In this document: positions 53,989 through 63,954 of the stretch, one piece after another
How positions within the stretch are numbered: the stretch's first letter is position 1
Layout: each line of letters opens with the position of its first letter
Source: an uncultured Clostridia bacterium
GTDB taxonomy: Bacteria > Bacillota > Clostridia > TANB77 > CAG-508
Assembly (NCBI GenBank): GCA_934180065.1
Contig: CAKPRA010000002.1
Location: 1-64,000 of the forward strand
Direction of reading: 5' to 3'
Length of the DNA: 64,000 bases
Translations under genes and position numbers: made by a program
The notes under the pieces: model-generated
Database searches by the model: none
Told to the model about the DNA's origin: nothing
What the model saw: only the letters and a program-made list of their open reading frames with translations

Positions 53989-54027
53989 CATAAATCTAAA
54001 ACTTTCAGCCGCTTTTCTAGATTTATG
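53989..54027 (-). promoter_or_regulatory. Perfect 10-bp hairpin between rpmJ and rpsM
   Basis: CATAAATCTA (53989-53998) and TAGATTTATG (54018-54027) pair exactly around a 19-base loop containing GCGGC. No T-tract follows in the minus direction, so it does not look like a terminator. An intergenic gap of this size is unusual inside this operon, so a leader for translational control of rpsM-rplQ is a reasonable guess. Confidence 0.5.
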
Positions 54028-54046
54028 CAAATACCATTTTTTTCAA

Positions 54047-54160
54047 TTATCCTTGTCTTTGTTTATGTTTAGGATTTTCACAAATAACTCTTATTACACC
54101 TTTTCTTTTGATTACTTTGCATTTTTCGCAAATTGGTTTTACTGATGGTCTAACTTTCAT
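54047..54160 (-). CDS. rpmJ: 50S ribosomal protein L36
   Basis: A 37-residue protein: [20 protein letters not shown] followed by [17 protein letters not shown]. The Cys-x-x-Cys, Cys and His residues form the usual zinc-binding form. AGGAGG precedes ATG 54158-54160. It lies 60 bases after infA, the expected order. Confidence 0.96.
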   Translation of the reverse strand: MKVRPSVKPICEKCKVIKRKGVIRVICENPKHKQRQG

Positions 54161-54220
54161 TTCTACACCTCCTGAATATTTAGTTTAATATATTAATTGA
54201 TTGGGTATCAATCAGATATT

Positions 54221-54439
54221 TTACTTTGCTCTCCATGTAATTCTTCCTCTTGTCAAATCATATGGTGAAAGTTCAACTTTTACTTTATCTCCTGGAAGAA
54301 TTTTTATATAATTCATTCTTAATTTTCCAGAAATATGTGCTAGAATTTGATGTCCATTTTCAAGCTCAACTTTGAAATTAGTATTTGGTAATGTTTCAAC
54401 AACAGTTCCTTCTACTTCAATAACATCTTCTTTTGCCAT
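54221..54439 (-). CDS. infA: Translation initiation factor IF-1
   Basis: A 72-residue single OB-fold protein ([54 protein letters not shown]). It occupies the A site during initiation. The frame begins four codons earlier at an ATG, but GGAGG lies right before ATG 54437-54439, giving the normal length. Confidence 0.97.
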   Translation of the reverse strand: MAKEDVIEVEGTVVETLPNTNFKVELENGHQILAHISGKLRMNYIKILPGDKVKVELSPYDLTRGRITWRAK

Positions 54440-54508
54440 TTCTACCTCCATTTTTCTTTCTTTTTAATTGCTTATTTTAATTAATAGCTTTTATAGTATA
54501 TAACAAAT

Positions 54509-55282
54509 TTATACTAATGTCAATATTTCAGGCTCTTTTTCTGTAATTAAAATTGTATTTTCATAATGTGCTGTTGGTGAACCATCCTCGGAAATGATTG
54601 TCCATCCATCATCAAGCTCTAAAATATCTGGACTTCCCATTATTACCATTGGTTCAATTGCTAGAGTCATACCAGGTTCAATCCTTGGTCCTTTTCCAGC
54701 TTTTCCATAATTTGGAATTCCTGGATCTTCATGCATTGATCTTCCTATTCCATGTCCTTGAAATTCTCTTACAACAGAATATCCGTTTTTTTCTACAAAT
54801 TCTTGAATTGCGTGTCCTATATCTCCAATTCTATTTCCCTTTTTTGCATATTTAATTCCTTCAAAAAAAGCTTGTCTTGTTATTTCAACTAATCTCTCAT
54901 CTTCTTTATTTTTAGCTTTTCCCACAATGAAAGTTCTAGCCGCATCGCCATTAAATCCATTTTTTAATAGGACCGTATCAATACTTACTATATCTCCCTC
55001 TTTTAGTATTGCCCTTTTTGATGGAATTCCATGAATTACTTCATCATTTATTGAGGCACATATAGAGCATGGAAAAGGTGGAACACCTTTTATTCCTGGA
55101 TTATATCCTTTTTGTGCTGGTAATGCTCCATGCTCTCTCATGAAATTTTCTGCTATTTTATCTAACTCATATGTAGAAATTCCTGGCTTTATATGTTTTT
55201 CTAATTCCTTATACATAAGACCTGTTAATTTACAAACTTCTCTCATTAATTCAATTTCACTTTTTGATTTTATAGTTATCAT
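54509..55282 (-). CDS. map: Type I methionine aminopeptidase
   Basis: A 257-residue pita-bread metalloprotease that removes initiator Met. Metal ligands appear in VSIDTVLLKNGFNGDAARTF (two Asp), GHGIGRSMHEDPGIPNYG (His), TLAIEPMVIMG (Glu) and TAHYENTILIT (Glu). AGAAGGAAG precedes ATG 55280-55282. It lies between adk and infA as usual. Confidence 0.97.
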   Translation of the reverse strand: MITIKSKSEIELMREVCKLTGLMYKELEKHIKPGISTYELDKIAENFMREHGALPAQKGYNPGIKGVPPFPCSICASINDEVIHGIPSKRAILKEGDIVSIDTVLLKNGFNGDAARTFIVGKAKNKEDERLVEITRQAFFEGIKYAKKGNRIGDIGHAIQEFVEKNGYSVVREFQGHGIGRSMHEDPGIPNYGKAGKGPRIEPGMTLAIEPMVIMGSPDILELDDGWTIISEDGSPTAHYENTILITEKEPEILTLV

Positions 55283-55322
55283 TTTTAATTACTTCCTTCT
55301 ATAATTTTCAAAAACTATAATT

Positions 55323-55985
55323 TTATTTACTTTTTATAAATTCTACCATTTCTTTTGCAACTGTATCACCCATTCTATTTATAGCAATACTTATAGTTTC
55401 TGTTTTTAATACTCCTTTTTTATTATAATATTCTACTAAAGGGCTTGTTTTTTCTTCATAAATCTCTAATCTTCTTTTTATAGCTTCTGGGTTAGAATCA
55501 TCCTGCCTTTGAATAAGATTTTCACCACAATTATCACAAATTCCCTCAATCTTTGGTGGATGTAATTTTGTATTATATGTAGCTTTGCATTTTGGACAAA
55601 CTCTTCTTGTTAGCATTCTATCTATTATTTCATCTCTTGGAGTAGTTAAATTAATAACTAAATCAACTTTTTTTCCTTTTTCAGATAATATTTTATCTAA
55701 TTTTTCAGCTTGCTCTATAGTTCTTGGAAAACCATCTAATATTGCTCCATTTTTTGCATCATCTTCAGACAATCTATTTATTATCATTGGTACAGTAATC
55801 TCATCTGGTACTAAATTTCCTTGTGAAATATATTTATCAGCTTCAATTCCAAGCTCTGTCTTTTCTTTAATATTTTGTCTAAAAATGTCGCCTGTTGAGA
55901 TTTGTGGATAATTTGTTTCTTTGCTTATTAATCCTGCTACAGTTCCTTTTCCTGTACCTTGTGCTCCTAACATTATTATGTACAT
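55323..55985 (-). CDS. adk: Adenylate kinase, zinc-binding LID form
   Basis: A 220-residue kinase converting AMP and ATP to two ADP. P-loop: IMLGAQGTGKGTVAGLI (Gln and Thr replace the commoner Pro and Gly). LDGFPRTIEQAE follows. The LID has CPKCKATYN and CDNCGENL, the four-Cys zinc site of Gram-positive enzymes. AGGAGG precedes ATG 55983-55985. A 205-base gap with a terminator-like hairpin separates it from secY. Confidence 0.96.
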   Translation of the reverse strand: MYIIMLGAQGTGKGTVAGLISKETNYPQISTGDIFRQNIKEKTELGIEADKYISQGNLVPDEITVPMIINRLSEDDAKNGAILDGFPRTIEQAEKLDKILSEKGKKVDLVINLTTPRDEIIDRMLTRRVCPKCKATYNTKLHPPKIEGICDNCGENLIQRQDDSNPEAIKRRLEIYEEKTSPLVEYYNKKGVLKTETISIAINRMGDTVAKEMVEFIKSK

Positions 55986-56119
55986 AAATGATTCCTCCTT
56001 ATATTAATTGATTTTAATGTTTTCAATTATATTATATGATGAATTTTTTAAATTTCCCATAATATAATTTCTTAAATAATTAATATTATAAAATATTAAT
56101 TATTTAAAAAATCATATAT

Positions 56120-56163
56120 AAAGTTGGAAGTTTAATTTTATATAAAACTCTACTTCCAACTTT
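56120..56163 (-). terminator. Terminator-like hairpin between secY and adk
   Basis: On the minus strand AAAGTTGGAAGT (56152-56163) pairs with ACTTCCAACTTT (56120-56131) in a 12-bp stem, with ATTTTTTAA about ten bases beyond. It lies within the ribosomal supercluster, 28 bases after the secY stop. It could cut or lower read-through into adk-map-infA and the alpha genes. Confidence 0.6.
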
Positions 56164-56190
56164 TGTATACATTTTAACAATTGAATTGCT

Positions 56191-57534
56191 TTATTCTAAA
56201 AAACCTTTATAATGTTTCATTACAACTTGTGATTCTAATTGTTGAACGGTTTCTAAAGCTACACCAACAACAATCAATATTGAAGTACCACCAAAAGCTA
56301 GATTTGCACCTATTGGTAAATGACTAAACAACATTGGTATTATTGCTATTAAAGCTAAGAAAAAGCCACCAAATACAGTTAATTTTGTTATAACTGATGA
56401 TAAATATTCAGTTGTTGATTTTCCTGCTCTTATACCTGGTATGAAACCTCCGTTTTTCTTAATGTTACTAGAAATTTCTGCAGGATTAAATGTAGCATAT
56501 GTATAGAAGAATGTAAATCCTACTATAAGCAATAAGTATATTATTGCATTAATTATAGTATATTGTATTGAAACATCTGAAGATGATGTTGCCATTGATA
56601 TATTATAAATTACATTCCAAAATCCCTTTTGTGATGCTATGTTTGAGTTAACTAATTGTATAACCATAGCAGGGAAAGTCATGAATGATGATGCAAATAT
56701 AATTGGCATTACACCAGCCATAGCTAATTTTAATGGAATATGGGTATTTTGTCCTCCCATCATTTTTCTACCTACAACCTTTTTAGAATATTGTACAGGT
56801 ATTCTTCTTTCTGCTTGTTGTACAAATACAACTGCAGTAATTAATATTAAAGCACCTAATACTACACCTAAAACCAATAATAGGTTCTTTGTATCAAATG
56901 TAGTTCCAAATACTGTACTGTATAGTGTTCTAGCTGAATTTCCTAAACCTGCAACTATACCAACAAAAATTAACATTGAAATACCATTTCCTATTCCTTT
57001 TGAAGTTATTTGCTCTCCAAGCCACATAAGTATTGCTGTTCCAGTCATAAATGATAAAACAACCAAGAATGCTGTTAAAAATCCATTGTTAATGAAAACA
57101 TTAGCTCCATATATTATTTGACCATTTTTTCCTAGAAAGTAAAGACCTATACCTTCAGCAAGCGATAAAAATAACGTAAGTATTTTTGTATATCTGTTTA
57201 TCTTAGCTCTTTCCATTTCTCCACCTTCTTTGGTTAATTTTTCCAAAGATGGAATTACCATTCCTAATAATTGAATTACAATGGACGCAGTTATATATGG
57301 AGTTATTGTCATGGAAAATATAGATAATTTTGAAAAAGCTCCACCAGTTAAAATATTAAATAACTGAGCAATGCCTGTTCCTTGACTATCATTTTTTAGC
57401 GACAATACGTCTGGATTTAGTCCTGGTACTGAAATATAACATCCAAGTCTGAATACGACTATTAATAAAAGTGTAAATAACAATCTTTTTCTAACATCTG
57501 GTGTCTTTAAAGCGTTTTTTATGGTGTTAAACAA
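56191..57534 (-). CDS. secY: Preprotein translocase subunit SecY
   Basis: A 447-residue, ten-helix channel protein. KRLLFTLLLIVVFRLGCYISVPGL opens it; other parts are ITPYITASIVIQLLGMVIPSLE, NGISMLIFVGIVAGL, QQAERRIPVQYSKKVVGRKMMGGQNTHIPLK and GGTSILIVVGVALETVQQLE. It forms the SecYEG pore. The start is a TTG (57532-57534) directly after the rplO stop, with GAGGTGAT placed for it; no in-frame ATG is near. Confidence 0.96.
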   Translation of the reverse strand: MFNTIKNALKTPDVRKRLLFTLLLIVVFRLGCYISVPGLNPDVLSLKNDSQGTGIAQLFNILTGGAFSKLSIFSMTITPYITASIVIQLLGMVIPSLEKLTKEGGEMERAKINRYTKILTLFLSLAEGIGLYFLGKNGQIIYGANVFINNGFLTAFLVVLSFMTGTAILMWLGEQITSKGIGNGISMLIFVGIVAGLGNSARTLYSTVFGTTFDTKNLLLVLGVVLGALILITAVVFVQQAERRIPVQYSKKVVGRKMMGGQNTHIPLKLAMAGVMPIIFASSFMTFPAMVIQLVNSNIASQKGFWNVIYNISMATSSSDVSIQYTIINAIIYLLLIVGFTFFYTYATFNPAEISSNIKKNGGFIPGIRAGKSTTEYLSSVITKLTVFGGFFLALIAIIPMLFSHLPIGANLAFGGTSILIVVGVALETVQQLESQVVMKHYKGFLE

Positions 57535-57969
57535 TTAAATCACCTCTGTCTTTCCACCTAAAGCTTCGATTTTTTCTTTTGCTGCTTTAGTAAATCTATT
57601 AGCTTTAACAACTAATTTTTTCTCTAAGTTTCCAGTAGCTAAAATAACTATACCGTCATTAGCTTTACTGATTATTCCGTCTGCAATTAAGCTTTCGGCT
57701 GTAACTTCTTCAGTTGTTGCTTTATTAAGCATTGTTAAAGTTACTTCTGTATAATTTTTAGCGTGAATATTTGTAAATCCTCTTTTTGGTAATCTTCTAT
57801 ATAATGGTGTTTGACCTCCTTCAAAGCCTCTTCTTACACCACCACCTGATCTTGCTTTTTGTCCTTTATGTCCTCTTCCTGATGTTTTACCAAGTCCAGA
57901 TCCTATTCCACGTCCTACTCTTGTTCTTTTTGTTTTTTCTTGAGCTGGCGCTAATTCATCTAATTTCAT
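57535..57969 (-). CDS. rplO: 50S ribosomal protein L15
   Basis: A 144-residue protein with the Gly/Arg-rich N-terminus [26 protein letters not shown] and [17 protein letters not shown]. In most bacteria rpmD (L30) precedes it; here rpsE is immediately upstream with a gap of only 71 bases. Confidence 0.97.
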   Translation of the reverse strand: MKLDELAPAQEKTKRTRVGRGIGSGLGKTSGRGHKGQKARSGGGVRRGFEGGQTPLYRRLPKRGFTNIHAKNYTEVTLTMLNKATTEEVTAESLIADGIISKANDGIVILATGNLEKKLVVKANRFTKAAKEKIEALGGKTEVI

Positions 57970-58040
57970 TATGTGGTTACACCTCCTTATTTTTATTATA
58001 GTAAGTATATACTATTGTTTTTTATAAATCAACAAATTTC

Positions 58041-58529
58041 TTATAAAATATCTTCAGGTTTTTTTCCTCTCTTTTTAGCAACTTGCTCTAAAGTTTGCAT
58101 TTTCTTTAAACCTTCTATTGTAGCATATACAACATTTCTTGGGTTATTAGTTCCTATAACTTTTGTTCTGATATCTCTATATCCAGCAAGTTCAATTACA
58201 GGTCTAACACTTCCTCCTGCTATGATTCCAGTACCTTCTGCAGCTGGTTTTAACATAACTTTTGCACTTCCAAATTTTCCTATGAATTCATGAGGTATAG
58301 TTGTTCCTACAACTGGAACTGTAATTAAGTTTTTCTTAGCTTCTTCAATAGCTTTTCTTATTGCATCTGGAACTTCAGCTGCTTTACCATTTCCAACACC
58401 TACATGTCCTGCTCCATCACCAACAACTACAACTGCACTAAATCTAAAAGTTCTACCACCTTTAACAACTTTAGCAACTCTGCTAATAGATACAACTTTT
58501 TCCTTTAATTCTGATGTATTATTTTCCAT
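58041..58529 (-). CDS. rpsE: 30S ribosomal protein S5
   Basis: A 162-residue protein: [37 protein letters not shown], then [23 protein letters not shown]. It shapes mRNA entry and translation accuracy. It follows rplR by 24 bases. The normally following rpmD gene is absent. Confidence 0.98.
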   Translation of the reverse strand: MENNTSELKEKVVSISRVAKVVKGGRTFRFSAVVVVGDGAGHVGVGNGKAAEVPDAIRKAIEEAKKNLITVPVVGTTIPHEFIGKFGSAKVMLKPAAEGTGIIAGGSVRPVIELAGYRDIRTKVIGTNNPRNVVYATIEGLKKMQTLEQVAKKRGKKPEDIL

Positions 58530-58553
58530 GAATTTTTATTTCCCTCCTTTTTA

Positions 58554-58913
58554 CTAAAAATTTAATCCTGCTTCTCTTGCAGCTTCTGCGAATTCTTTTA
58601 CTATTCCATGAAATTGGTATCCACTTCTATCGAATACAACATTTTCAACTTTTTTATCTAAAGCTTTTTTAGCTATTGCTGCTCCAACTTCTTTAGCTGC
58701 TTCTTTATTTGAAGCTTTTGTTTTTATATCTTTATCAAGTGTAGAGCTACTAACAATAGTAGTACCTGTAACATCATCTATTAATTGAGCAAATAAATTT
58801 TTGTTACTTCTATATATACATAATCTTGGACGCTCTGCAGTTCCACTAACTTTTCTACGAACTCTTAAATGTCTTCTTCTTCTTTCAAATTTTCTATCTG
58901 TATTAGAAACCAT
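58554..58913 (-). CDS. rplR: 50S ribosomal protein L18
   Basis: A 119-residue 5S rRNA-binding protein: [29 protein letters not shown] and the end [28 protein letters not shown]. It has the typical Arg-rich N-terminus and lies between rplF and rpsE. Confidence 0.98.
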   Translation of the reverse strand: MVSNTDRKFERRRRHLRVRRKVSGTAERPRLCIYRSNKNLFAQLIDDVTGTTIVSSSTLDKDIKTKASNKEAAKEVGAAIAKKALDKKVENVVFDRSGYQFHGIVKEFAEAAREAGLNF

Positions 58914-59006
58914 TTTTTTCTCCTTTCTAACTAATGTAACAGCATTAGTTCTTTTAATATGAGTCTTTTTGAAAATTCTACATAGTAAAAAATAAAATTA
59001 ATTATT

Positions 59007-59546
59007 TTATTTTTTACCAGCTTTACCTTCTTTACGTCTAATATGCTCTTCAGCATATTTGATTCCTTTACCTCTATATACCTCTGGTGGTCTTTTAGTT
59101 CTTATTACAGCAGCTACTTGACCAACTTGCTCTTTATCAATACCTTTTACTATTATTTGGTTTGGAGCTGGTACTTCAAAAGTTATTCCTTCTGGAGCAA
59201 CCATTTCTACTGGATGAGAGTAACCTAAAGTTAAAACTAATGTCTTTCCTTTTAATTGAGCTCTATATCCAACACCATTTATTTCTAATTCTCTTTTATA
59301 TTCATTTAGAACACCTTCAATCATGTTGCTGATTAAAGTTCTTGTTAAACCATGTAAACTTCTGTTATAAGCTTCATCATCAGGTCTTGCTACATTTATA
59401 ACATTTCCATCCATAGTTACAACCATGTTTTTATGAATATCTCTTTCTAATGTTCCCTTTGGTCCTTTTACAGTTATATGTTGTCCGTCAATTTTTACTT
59501 CAACACCTGCTGGGACTGTAATAGGTTTCTTTCCTATTCTAGACAT
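59007..59546 (-). CDS. rplF: 50S ribosomal protein L6
   Basis: A 179-residue two-domain protein: [52 protein letters not shown] and the family end RKGKGIKY-like [24 protein letters not shown]. It lies near the factor-binding centre. A 93-base gap before rplR shows nothing clear. Confidence 0.98.
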   Translation of the reverse strand: MSRIGKKPITVPAGVEVKIDGQHITVKGPKGTLERDIHKNMVVTMDGNVINVARPDDEAYNRSLHGLTRTLISNMIEGVLNEYKRELEINGVGYRAQLKGKTLVLTLGYSHPVEMVAPEGITFEVPAPNQIIVKGIDKEQVGQVAAVIRTKRPPEVYRGKGIKYAEEHIRRKEGKAGKK

Positions 59547-59580
59547 GTGAATTTTCCCTCCTTAAAATTTCTATTTGTTA

Positions 59581-59982
59581 TTACCAAACATAAGCTAAAA
59601 CTTCTCCGCCTAAACCTTCTTGTCTTGCTTCTTTGTCTGTTTTGATTCCTTTTGATGTAGATATTAAAGCTATTCCTAAACCATTTAAAACTTGTGGTAA
59701 TTCATCTTTTGATGCATATACTCTTAGTCCTGGTTTACTAATTCTCTTTAATCCATCTATAACTTTGTTACCTTTTTCATCATATTTTAAAGTTATTCTT
59801 ATAATACCTTGATTATTTTCAACTTTTATTTCTTCAAAAGATTTTATGTATCCTTCATTCAATAGAATCTCAGCTATTGCTAATTTCATATTTGAAGCAG
59901 GAACATCTACTGTTTTATGTTTTGAACTGTTTGCATTTCTAATTCTTGTTAGCATATCTGCTATTGGATCAGTAGTAATCAA
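59581..59982 (-). CDS. rpsH: 30S ribosomal protein S8
   Basis: A 133-residue central-domain protein: [32 protein letters not shown] and [31 protein letters not shown]. In many bacteria it represses the spc genes by binding rplE mRNA; no such site is apparent here. Confidence 0.98.
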   Translation of the reverse strand: MITTDPIADMLTRIRNANSSKHKTVDVPASNMKLAIAEILLNEGYIKSFEEIKVENNQGIIRITLKYDEKGNKVIDGLKRISKPGLRVYASKDELPQVLNGLGIALISTSKGIKTDKEARQEGLGGEVLAYVW

Positions 59983-60054
59983 TTTTATCCCTCCTTTTAA
60001 TGTTTTTATATAAATTTACGAATTAAACTTAATCACAATAATATTTTGAAAATA

Positions 60055-60240
60055 TTACCAGCTTGCTTTTCTTACACCAGGAATTTCACCTTTGTGTGCT
60101 AATTCTCTAAAGCATACACGGCAAATTCCGAATTTTCTGATGTAGGCATGTGGTCTTCCACAAATTTTGCATCTATTATATTCTCTTGTTGCATATTTTT
60201 GTGTTTTTTGTTGTTTAACTTTTAAAGATTTTTTAGCCAT
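60055..60240 (-). CDS. rpsN: 30S ribosomal protein S14, zinc type (S14Z)
   Basis: A 61-residue short form with [21 protein letters not shown], the four-Cys zinc finger, and end [11 protein letters not shown]. It lies between rplE and rpsH. The zinc-free form, if present, is not in this window. Confidence 0.97.
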   Translation of the reverse strand: MAKKSLKVKQQKTQKYATREYNRCKICGRPHAYIRKFGICRVCFRELAHKGEIPGVRKASW

Positions 60241-60266
60241 GAATTTCTCCTTCCTTCTAAAAAAAA

Positions 60267-60806
60267 TTACTTTTTAAATGGCATTCCTAATAATGTTAAT
60301 AACTCTTTAGCTTCCTCATCTGTCTTAGCTGTAGTTACAAATATTATATCCATACCTCTAATTTTATCAATTTTATCATATTCGATTTCTGGGAATATTA
60401 ATTGCTCTTTTATACCCATTGAGTAGTTACCTCTTCCATCAAAAGAATTAGCAGATACTCCTCTAAAATCTCTTACTCTAGGTAATGCTACATTAAATAG
60501 TTTGTATGCAAAATCATACATTTTTCCACTTCTTAATGTAACTTTACAACCTACATCAACATTAGCTCTTAATTTGAAAGCTGCTATAGCTTTTTTAGAT
60601 TTTGTTACGATTGGTTTTTGACCTGTAATTTCACTTAAATCTTTTATTGCATTTTCTAATGATTTAGGATTTTCTTTTGTATCTCCTAAACCTATATTAA
60701 TTACTATTTTATCTAATTTTGGAACTTCCATTACTGATTTATAATTGAATTTTTTCATCATTGCTGGAATTACTTCATTTTTGTATTGATCTCTTAAAAT
60801 TTCCAT
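60267..60806 (-). CDS. rplE: 50S ribosomal protein L5
   Basis: A 179-residue 5S rRNA-binding protein: [49 protein letters not shown] and [20 protein letters not shown]. It lies between rplX and rpsN with a normal ribosome binding site. Confidence 0.98.
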   Translation of the reverse strand: MEILRDQYKNEVIPAMMKKFNYKSVMEVPKLDKIVINIGLGDTKENPKSLENAIKDLSEITGQKPIVTKSKKAIAAFKLRANVDVGCKVTLRSGKMYDFAYKLFNVALPRVRDFRGVSANSFDGRGNYSMGIKEQLIFPEIEYDKIDKIRGMDIIFVTTAKTDEEAKELLTLLGMPFKK

Positions 60807-60833
60807 AATTTTAAATTATCCTCCTTTCTACGA

Positions 60834-61145
60834 TTATTTTATTGTTACACCACATGATTTACAAACACGAACTTTAGAATCATTCTCAAATTTAAATCCA
60901 ATTCTTACAGCTTTACCACATTTAGGGCAAACAACATTAACTTTGCTCATATGAATTGGGAATTCTTTTGATATAATTCCACCTTCTTCACCTTGTCTTC
61001 TAGGTTTCATGTGTTTTTTCTTAATATTTATACCTTTTACGATTATTTTTTCAGAACCTGGTATAACTTCTAAAACTTCTCCAGTTTTTCCTTTATCATT
61101 TCCTGATAAAACTTTAACTGTATCACCTTTTTTTACTTTTAGCAT
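60834..61145 (-). CDS. rplX: 50S ribosomal protein L24
   Basis: A 103-residue KOW protein ([23 protein letters not shown]) that starts 50S assembly. Its C-terminal half has CPKCGKAVRIGFKF and CKSCGVTIK, a four-Cys zinc-like pair seen in many L24 proteins. It follows rplN by about 100 bases that show nothing clear. Confidence 0.97.
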   Translation of the reverse strand: MLKVKKGDTVKVLSGNDKGKTGEVLEVIPGSEKIIVKGINIKKKHMKPRRQGEEGGIISKEFPIHMSKVNVVCPKCGKAVRIGFKFENDSKVRVCKSCGVTIK

Positions 61146-61244
61146 TTTAGGATTTCGCCTCCTCTTTTCAATTATTACATTTATATTGCAATTATTTATA
61201 ATTAAAATGAATTAATTGCATTATTTTACCTTAAAATACATTAA

Positions 61245-61613
61245 TTATAAAACTTCTGGAGCTAATGATAAAATCTTCATATAATTTTTCTCTCTTAACT
61301 CTCTAGCGATAGGTCCAAATATACGTGTTCCTTTTGGATTACCATCTTCTTTTATTATAACAGCAGCATTTTCATCAAATCTTATATAAGAACCATCTGC
61401 TCTTCTTGTAGGTTTTTTAGTTCTAACTACAACTGCTTTAACTACATCACCTTTTTTTACCATTCCACCTGGAGCAGCTGATTTAACTGATGCAACGATG
61501 ACATCTCCAACTTTTGCATATTTTCTGTAAGATCCACCTAAACATCTGATACACATGATTTCTTTTGCTCCTGTATTATCAGCAACTTTAAGTATAGTTT
61601 GTTGTTGTATCAT
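61245..61613 (-). CDS. rplN: 50S ribosomal protein L14
   Basis: A 122-residue protein: [28 protein letters not shown] and [26 protein letters not shown]. It sits at the subunit interface and contacts L19. It lies 58 bases after rpsQ. Confidence 0.98.
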   Translation of the reverse strand: MIQQQTILKVADNTGAKEIMCIRCLGGSYRKYAKVGDVIVASVKSAAPGGMVKKGDVVKAVVVRTKKPTRRADGSYIRFDENAAVIIKEDGNPKGTRIFGPIARELREKNYMKILSLAPEVL

Positions 61614-61671
61614 TTTGAAATTTCCCTCCTTTAAATCAAATTTTATTGATTTTGTTACTTTAATATAAAGT

Positions 61672-61935
61672 TTATTTTATGATAGCTTTTTCAACTATTT
61701 CTACAACTCTCCATCTCTTATCTTTTGATAGAGGTCTTGTTTCCATAACTTTAACTTTATCACCTTCTTGGCATTCATTGTTTTCGTCATGAGCTTTTAA
61801 TCTATAAGTTCTTTTTTGAATTTTTCCATATATTTCATGTTTTACATTTGTTTCAACAGCAACAACAACTGTTTTGTCCATTTTGTTTGAAACAACTGTA
61901 CCAATCATAACTTTACGAAGATTTCTTTCTTCCAT
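61672..61935 (-). CDS. rpsQ: 30S ribosomal protein S17
   Basis: An 87-residue OB-fold protein: [22 protein letters not shown] and [31 protein letters not shown]. It is a primary 16S-binding protein, in the usual position after rpmC. Confidence 0.98.
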   Translation of the reverse strand: MEERNLRKVMIGTVVSNKMDKTVVVAVETNVKHEIYGKIQKRTYRLKAHDENNECQEGDKVKVMETRPLSKDKRWRVVEIVEKAIIK

Positions 61936-61973
61936 TCGAATGATCTCCTTCCTTTAAAATTTCGATAAAGCAA

Positions 61974-62174
61974 TTATTTTGCTTCGCTAATTTTTCTTTC
62001 ATTTAAAACTGTTTTAATTCTAGCAATGTCTTTTCTAACTTCTTTTATTTTCATAGGATTATCTAGACCATTAGCTTTTTTTGTAAATCTTAATTTGAAT
62101 AGCTCTGATTTTAATTCTCCTAATTCTTTTTCTAAATCAGGTGAAGACATTTCTTTTATCTTATTTATCTTCAT
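61974..62174 (-). CDS. rpmC: 50S ribosomal protein L29
   Basis: A 66-residue helical protein with [38 protein letters not shown], placed at the exit tunnel. Its start overlaps the last codons of rplP by 14 bases, with GGTGGTGAT inside rplP as the ribosome binding site, so the two are translationally coupled. Confidence 0.97.
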   Translation of the reverse strand: MKINKIKEMSSPDLEKELGELKSELFKLRFTKKANGLDNPMKIKEVRKDIARIKTVLNERKISEAK

Positions 62175-62604
62175 CTATATCACCACCCATTTCTGTTTCT
62201 TTTTTAACAAATTTGCATTTAACAGATAGTTTGTTTGCAGCTAGTCTTAAAGCTTCTCTTGCTGTATCTTCTGGAACACCAGCAATTTCAAACATTACTC
62301 TTCCTGGTTTAACAACTGCTACCCAGTAATCAACTGCACCTTTACCTTTACCCATACGAGTACCGATACCTTTATTTGTTATTGGCTTGTCTGGGAATAA
62401 TTTAATCCAAACTTTACCACCTCTTTTAGTGTAACGAGTCATAGCAACACGGGCTGCTTCTATTTGGTTTGAAGTAATTAGAGCACCGTTAACTGCTTGT
62501 AATCCATATTCTCCATCTGTTACTTTGTTTCCTCTAGTAGCTTTTCCTCTCATTCTACCTTTTTGCATTTTTCTAAATTTTGTTCTTTTTGGCATTAATG
62601 GCAT
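62161..62604 (-). CDS. rplP: 50S ribosomal protein L16
   Basis: A 147-residue protein: [26 protein letters not shown] and the tRNA-facing region [23 protein letters not shown]. It has a slightly extended acidic C-terminus ([10 protein letters not shown]). It starts at the rpsC stop with AAGGAGGAG just before. Confidence 0.97.
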   Translation of the reverse strand: MPLMPKRTKFRKMQKGRMRGKATRGNKVTDGEYGLQAVNGALITSNQIEAARVAMTRYTKRGGKVWIKLFPDKPITNKGIGTRMGKGKGAVDYWVAVVKPGRVMFEIAGVPEDTAREALRLAANKLSVKCKFVKKETEMGGDIDEDK

Positions 62605-63266
62605 TATTTTTCTCCTCCTTCCACTCTTTCTTTCTTAGTTGGAAGAACTTCTCCTTTATATATCCAAACTTTTACACCGATTTTTCCATATGTTGTATCT
62701 GCTTCAGCAAATCCATAATCAATATCAGCTCTTAATGTTTGAAGTGGTATTGTACCATCTTTATAGAATTCAGTTCTAGCCATATCTGCACCACCTAATC
62801 TTCCAGATACAGCAGTTTTAATTCCTAAAGCACCTGATTTCATAGTTTTTTGCATACATTGTTTCATAGCTCTTCTGAATGAAATTCTTCTTTCTAGTTG
62901 TCCTGCAATATTTTCAGCAACTAATTGTGCATCTAAATCTGCATTTTTAACCTCTACAATGTTTAAGTTAACATCTTTATTAATCATTTTTTGTAATTCA
63001 ACTTTTAAAGTTTCAGCTAAGTTTCCACCTTTTCCTATTACTAAACCTGGTTTAGCTGTGTAAACATTTACTTTAACAAATTTAGCAGTTCTTTCAATTT
63101 CTATTTTTGAAATTCCACTAACATATAATTTCTTTTTAATATATTGACGAATTTTGTGATCTTCAACTAAATATTCTCCAAAATTCTTTGAATTAGCGTA
63201 CCATTTTGAATCCCAATCCTTGATAACACCAACTCTTAATCCATGTGGATCCATTTTTTGTCCCAT
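62604..63266 (-). CDS. rpsC: 30S ribosomal protein S3
   Basis: A 220-residue protein. [24 protein letters not shown] opens it; the KH domain has [21 protein letters not shown]; the C-terminal domain has [32 protein letters not shown]. It helps unwind mRNA at the entry site. Confidence 0.98.
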   Translation of the reverse strand: MGQKMDPHGLRVGVIKDWDSKWYANSKNFGEYLVEDHKIRQYIKKKLYVSGISKIEIERTAKFVKVNVYTAKPGLVIGKGGNLAETLKVELQKMINKDVNLNIVEVKNADLDAQLVAENIAGQLERRISFRRAMKQCMQKTMKSGALGIKTAVSGRLGGADMARTEFYKDGTIPLQTLRADIDYGFAEADTTYGKIGVKVWIYKGEVLPTKKERVEGGEK

Positions 63267-63285
63267 TTTAATAAATCCTCCTTTC

Positions 63286-63645
63286 TTAAGCTCTTTCTCT
63301 TAATTTGATTGTTATATGGCTTGTTCTTTTTCTAATTCTTACTGCTGAACCTTTTGCAGCTGGTCTAATTCTCTTCATTGTTGGACCTTGGTTTGCATAT
63401 ATTTCAGATACGTATAAGTTATTAGATTTCATACCATGGTTGTTTTCAGCATTTGCTATAGCTGATTTTAATAATTTTTCTATTACTTCTGATGAAGCTT
63501 TAGGTGTAAATTTAACTATTGCTAAAGCTTCTTTAGCATCTTTTCCTCTTATTAAGTCTGCTACTATTTTAACTTTTCTAGCTGAAATTCTAGCATTTTT
63601 AAGAGTTGCTACTGCTTCTGGAATTATTTCTTGCTTTTCTTCCAC
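63286..63645 (-). CDS. rplV: 50S ribosomal protein L22
   Basis: A 119-residue protein: [34 protein letters not shown], with the tunnel hairpin [27 protein letters not shown]. The start is a GTG (63643-63645) eight bases from AGGAGG. Confidence 0.97.
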   Translation of the reverse strand: MEEKQEIIPEAVATLKNARISARKVKIVADLIRGKDAKEALAIVKFTPKASSEVIEKLLKSAIANAENNHGMKSNNLYVSEIYANQGPTMKRIRPAAKGSAVRIRKRTSHITIKLRERA

Positions 63646-63678
63646 TATACTTACCTCCTTATTATTTTAAGAACTCTC

Positions 63679-63954
63679 TTATTTTTTAGTTGTTTTATCT
63701 CCGGCATGTCCTTTAAATGTTCTTGTAGGAGCAAATTCTCCTAATTTATGTCCTATCATTTCCTCTGTTATATAAACTGGAACATGTTTTCTTCCATCAT
63801 GAACAGCTATTGTGTGTCCAATCATTTGTGGATATATTGTTGAAGCTCTTGACCATGTCTTTAAAACTTCTTTATCTCCAGTTTCATTCATTTTCTCAAT
63901 TCTAGCTAAAAGCTTAGGAGAAACAAAAGGCATTTTTTTGCTTGATCTTGACAT
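63679..63954 (-). CDS. rpsS: 30S ribosomal protein S19
   Basis: A 91-residue head protein: [70 protein letters not shown]. It is the first gene of the cluster visible here; rplB would be expected just beyond the right edge. AAGGAGGG precedes ATG 63952-63954. Confidence 0.98.
   Translation of the reverse strand: MSRSSKKMPFVSPKLLARIEKMNETGDKEVLKTWSRASTIYPQMIGHTIAVHDGRKHVPVYITEEMIGHKLGEFAPTRTFKGHAGDKTTKK

Noticed and set aside
56639..57121. Plus-strand frame of 160 residues
   Set aside because: Antisense to secY, without a ribosome binding site or recognisable domain.
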